A DNA stretch of 15,214 nucleotides, from contig JAJPZF010000098.1 in the NCBI GenBank assembly GCA_021204545.1, forward strand, positions 1 to 15,214, written 5' to 3'. The translations under genes were made by a program, and so were the position numbers. Of the stretch, positions 15,019-15,214 are shown in pieces. Numbering within the stretch: the first letter of the stretch is position 1; each line of letters opens with the position of its first letter. The DNA comes from Prevotellaceae bacterium (GTDB taxonomy: Bacteria > Bacteroidota > Bacteroidia > Bacteroidales > Bacteroidaceae). The notes under the pieces were generated by a model. That model worked only from the letters and a program-made list of their open reading frames with translations, did no database searches and was not told the origin of the DNA.

Positions 15019-15042
15019 GAAAGGGGCTTCCGCCCCGTTTTC
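15019..15042 (+). other. GC-rich hairpin in the leader of the radical SAM gene
   Basis: GGGGC (15023-15027) and GCCCC (15032-15036) pair around a TTCC loop. The outer GAAA (15019-15022) and TTTC (15039-15042) extend the stem across a 2-nt bulge. It is followed by little T-richness, so termination is not obvious; it may be an attenuator, an RNA-stability element or chance. Confidence 0.4.
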
Positions 15043-15096
15043 GTAGTGTGGGAGTGGTGCAGGCGAGAAGATAAAGGCAGTGCAAGCAGGAAACGA

Positions 15097-15214
15097 ATGA
15101 AGATATATATAGTCAATCCGCCGTTCAAGGCTGAGTTCGGCAAGTTTTCGAGGGAATCACGCAGTCCTGCCGTCGCCAAGAGCGGTGCTTTGTACTATCC
15201 CCTTTGGCTCATCT
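15097..15214 (+). CDS. Probable B12-binding radical SAM protein (5' part only)
   Basis: Only 39 codons are in the window. The protein begins MKIYIVNPPF, then FGKFSRESRSPAVAKSGALY and YPLWLI. The INPPF start and the FSR...RSP...KSG.LYYP.WL pattern are typical of the cobalamin-binding N-terminal domain of radical SAM proteins of the B12-binding type. The [4Fe-4S] CxxxCxxC motif would lie about 200 residues further on and cannot be checked here. AGGA at 15088-15091 serves as a modest ribosome site for the ATG at 15097. It has its own promoter box, so it probably starts a new transcription unit. Such proteins also occur in Bacteroidetes polysaccharide loci; a link to this glycan is inference. Confidence 0.6.
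   Translation, partial: MKIYIVNPPFKAEFGKFSRESRSPAVAKSGALYYPLWLI

Noticed and set aside
1..15214. CRISPR arrays, insertion sequences, phage genes, tRNA genes
   Set aside because: No regularly spaced repeats, transposase or integrase motifs, phage proteins or tRNA cloverleaf sequences were seen apart from the tRNA-like part of tmRNA.

Overview
The window looks like a chromosomal piece of a Bacteroidales bacterium. The evidence is a tmRNA whose encoded tag reads GENNYALAA, the form known from Porphyromonas and relatives; promoter -7 boxes of the Bacteroidetes type (TAnnTTTG, two exact copies of TACCTTTG); mostly weak Shine-Dalgarno signals; and Bacteroidetes-style polysaccharide genes. No genus can be named from sequence reading alone. 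Most of the window is one surface-polysaccharide (capsule, exopolysaccharide or O-antigen) locus of the Wzx/Wzy type.

Left flank (1-1785): the 5' part of a stand-alone AICAR transformylase gene on the minus strand, two short hairpins, the tmRNA gene (minus strand), and a stretch with back-to-back promoters, one firing leftward into tmRNA and one rightward into the polysaccharide operon.

First rightward block (1786-8216): a very large outer-membrane export protein with six SLBB-type repeats, a Wzz chain-length protein without kinase domain, a Wzy-like polymerase, a small exported protein that resembles the two ends of a larger glycoside hydrolase-like protein, and an acyltransferase-3 membrane protein. 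Several junctions are ATGA overlaps, so this reads as one operon.

Leftward block (8224-11888): a TagD-like cytidylyltransferase, a LicD-family phosphotransferase, a Wzx flippase and a DUF4422 putative glycosyltransferase, tightly packed in that transcriptional order. It meets the first block tail to tail with 7 bp between stop codons. The cytidylyltransferase/LicD pair suggests that a CDP-activated alcohol phosphate is made and attached to the glycan.

Second rightward block (11968-14931): two family-2 glycosyltransferases and a second acyltransferase-3 protein, the last visibly richer in A+T than the left part of the locus. After a typical Bacteroidetes -7 box and a leader of about 100 nt with a GC-rich hairpin, the window ends in the first 39 codons of a probable B12-binding radical SAM protein.

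Together the genes would assemble repeat units on a lipid carrier (glycosyltransferases, DUF4422), decorate them (LicD, acyltransferases), flip them (Wzx), polymerise them (Wzy, Wzz) and export them (SLBB protein). No initiating sugar-phosphate transferase, tyrosine kinase or nucleotide-sugar synthesis gene is present here, so these must lie elsewhere. I see no clearly new system. The best leads are the small hydrolase-like remnant and the cytidylyltransferase/LicD module.
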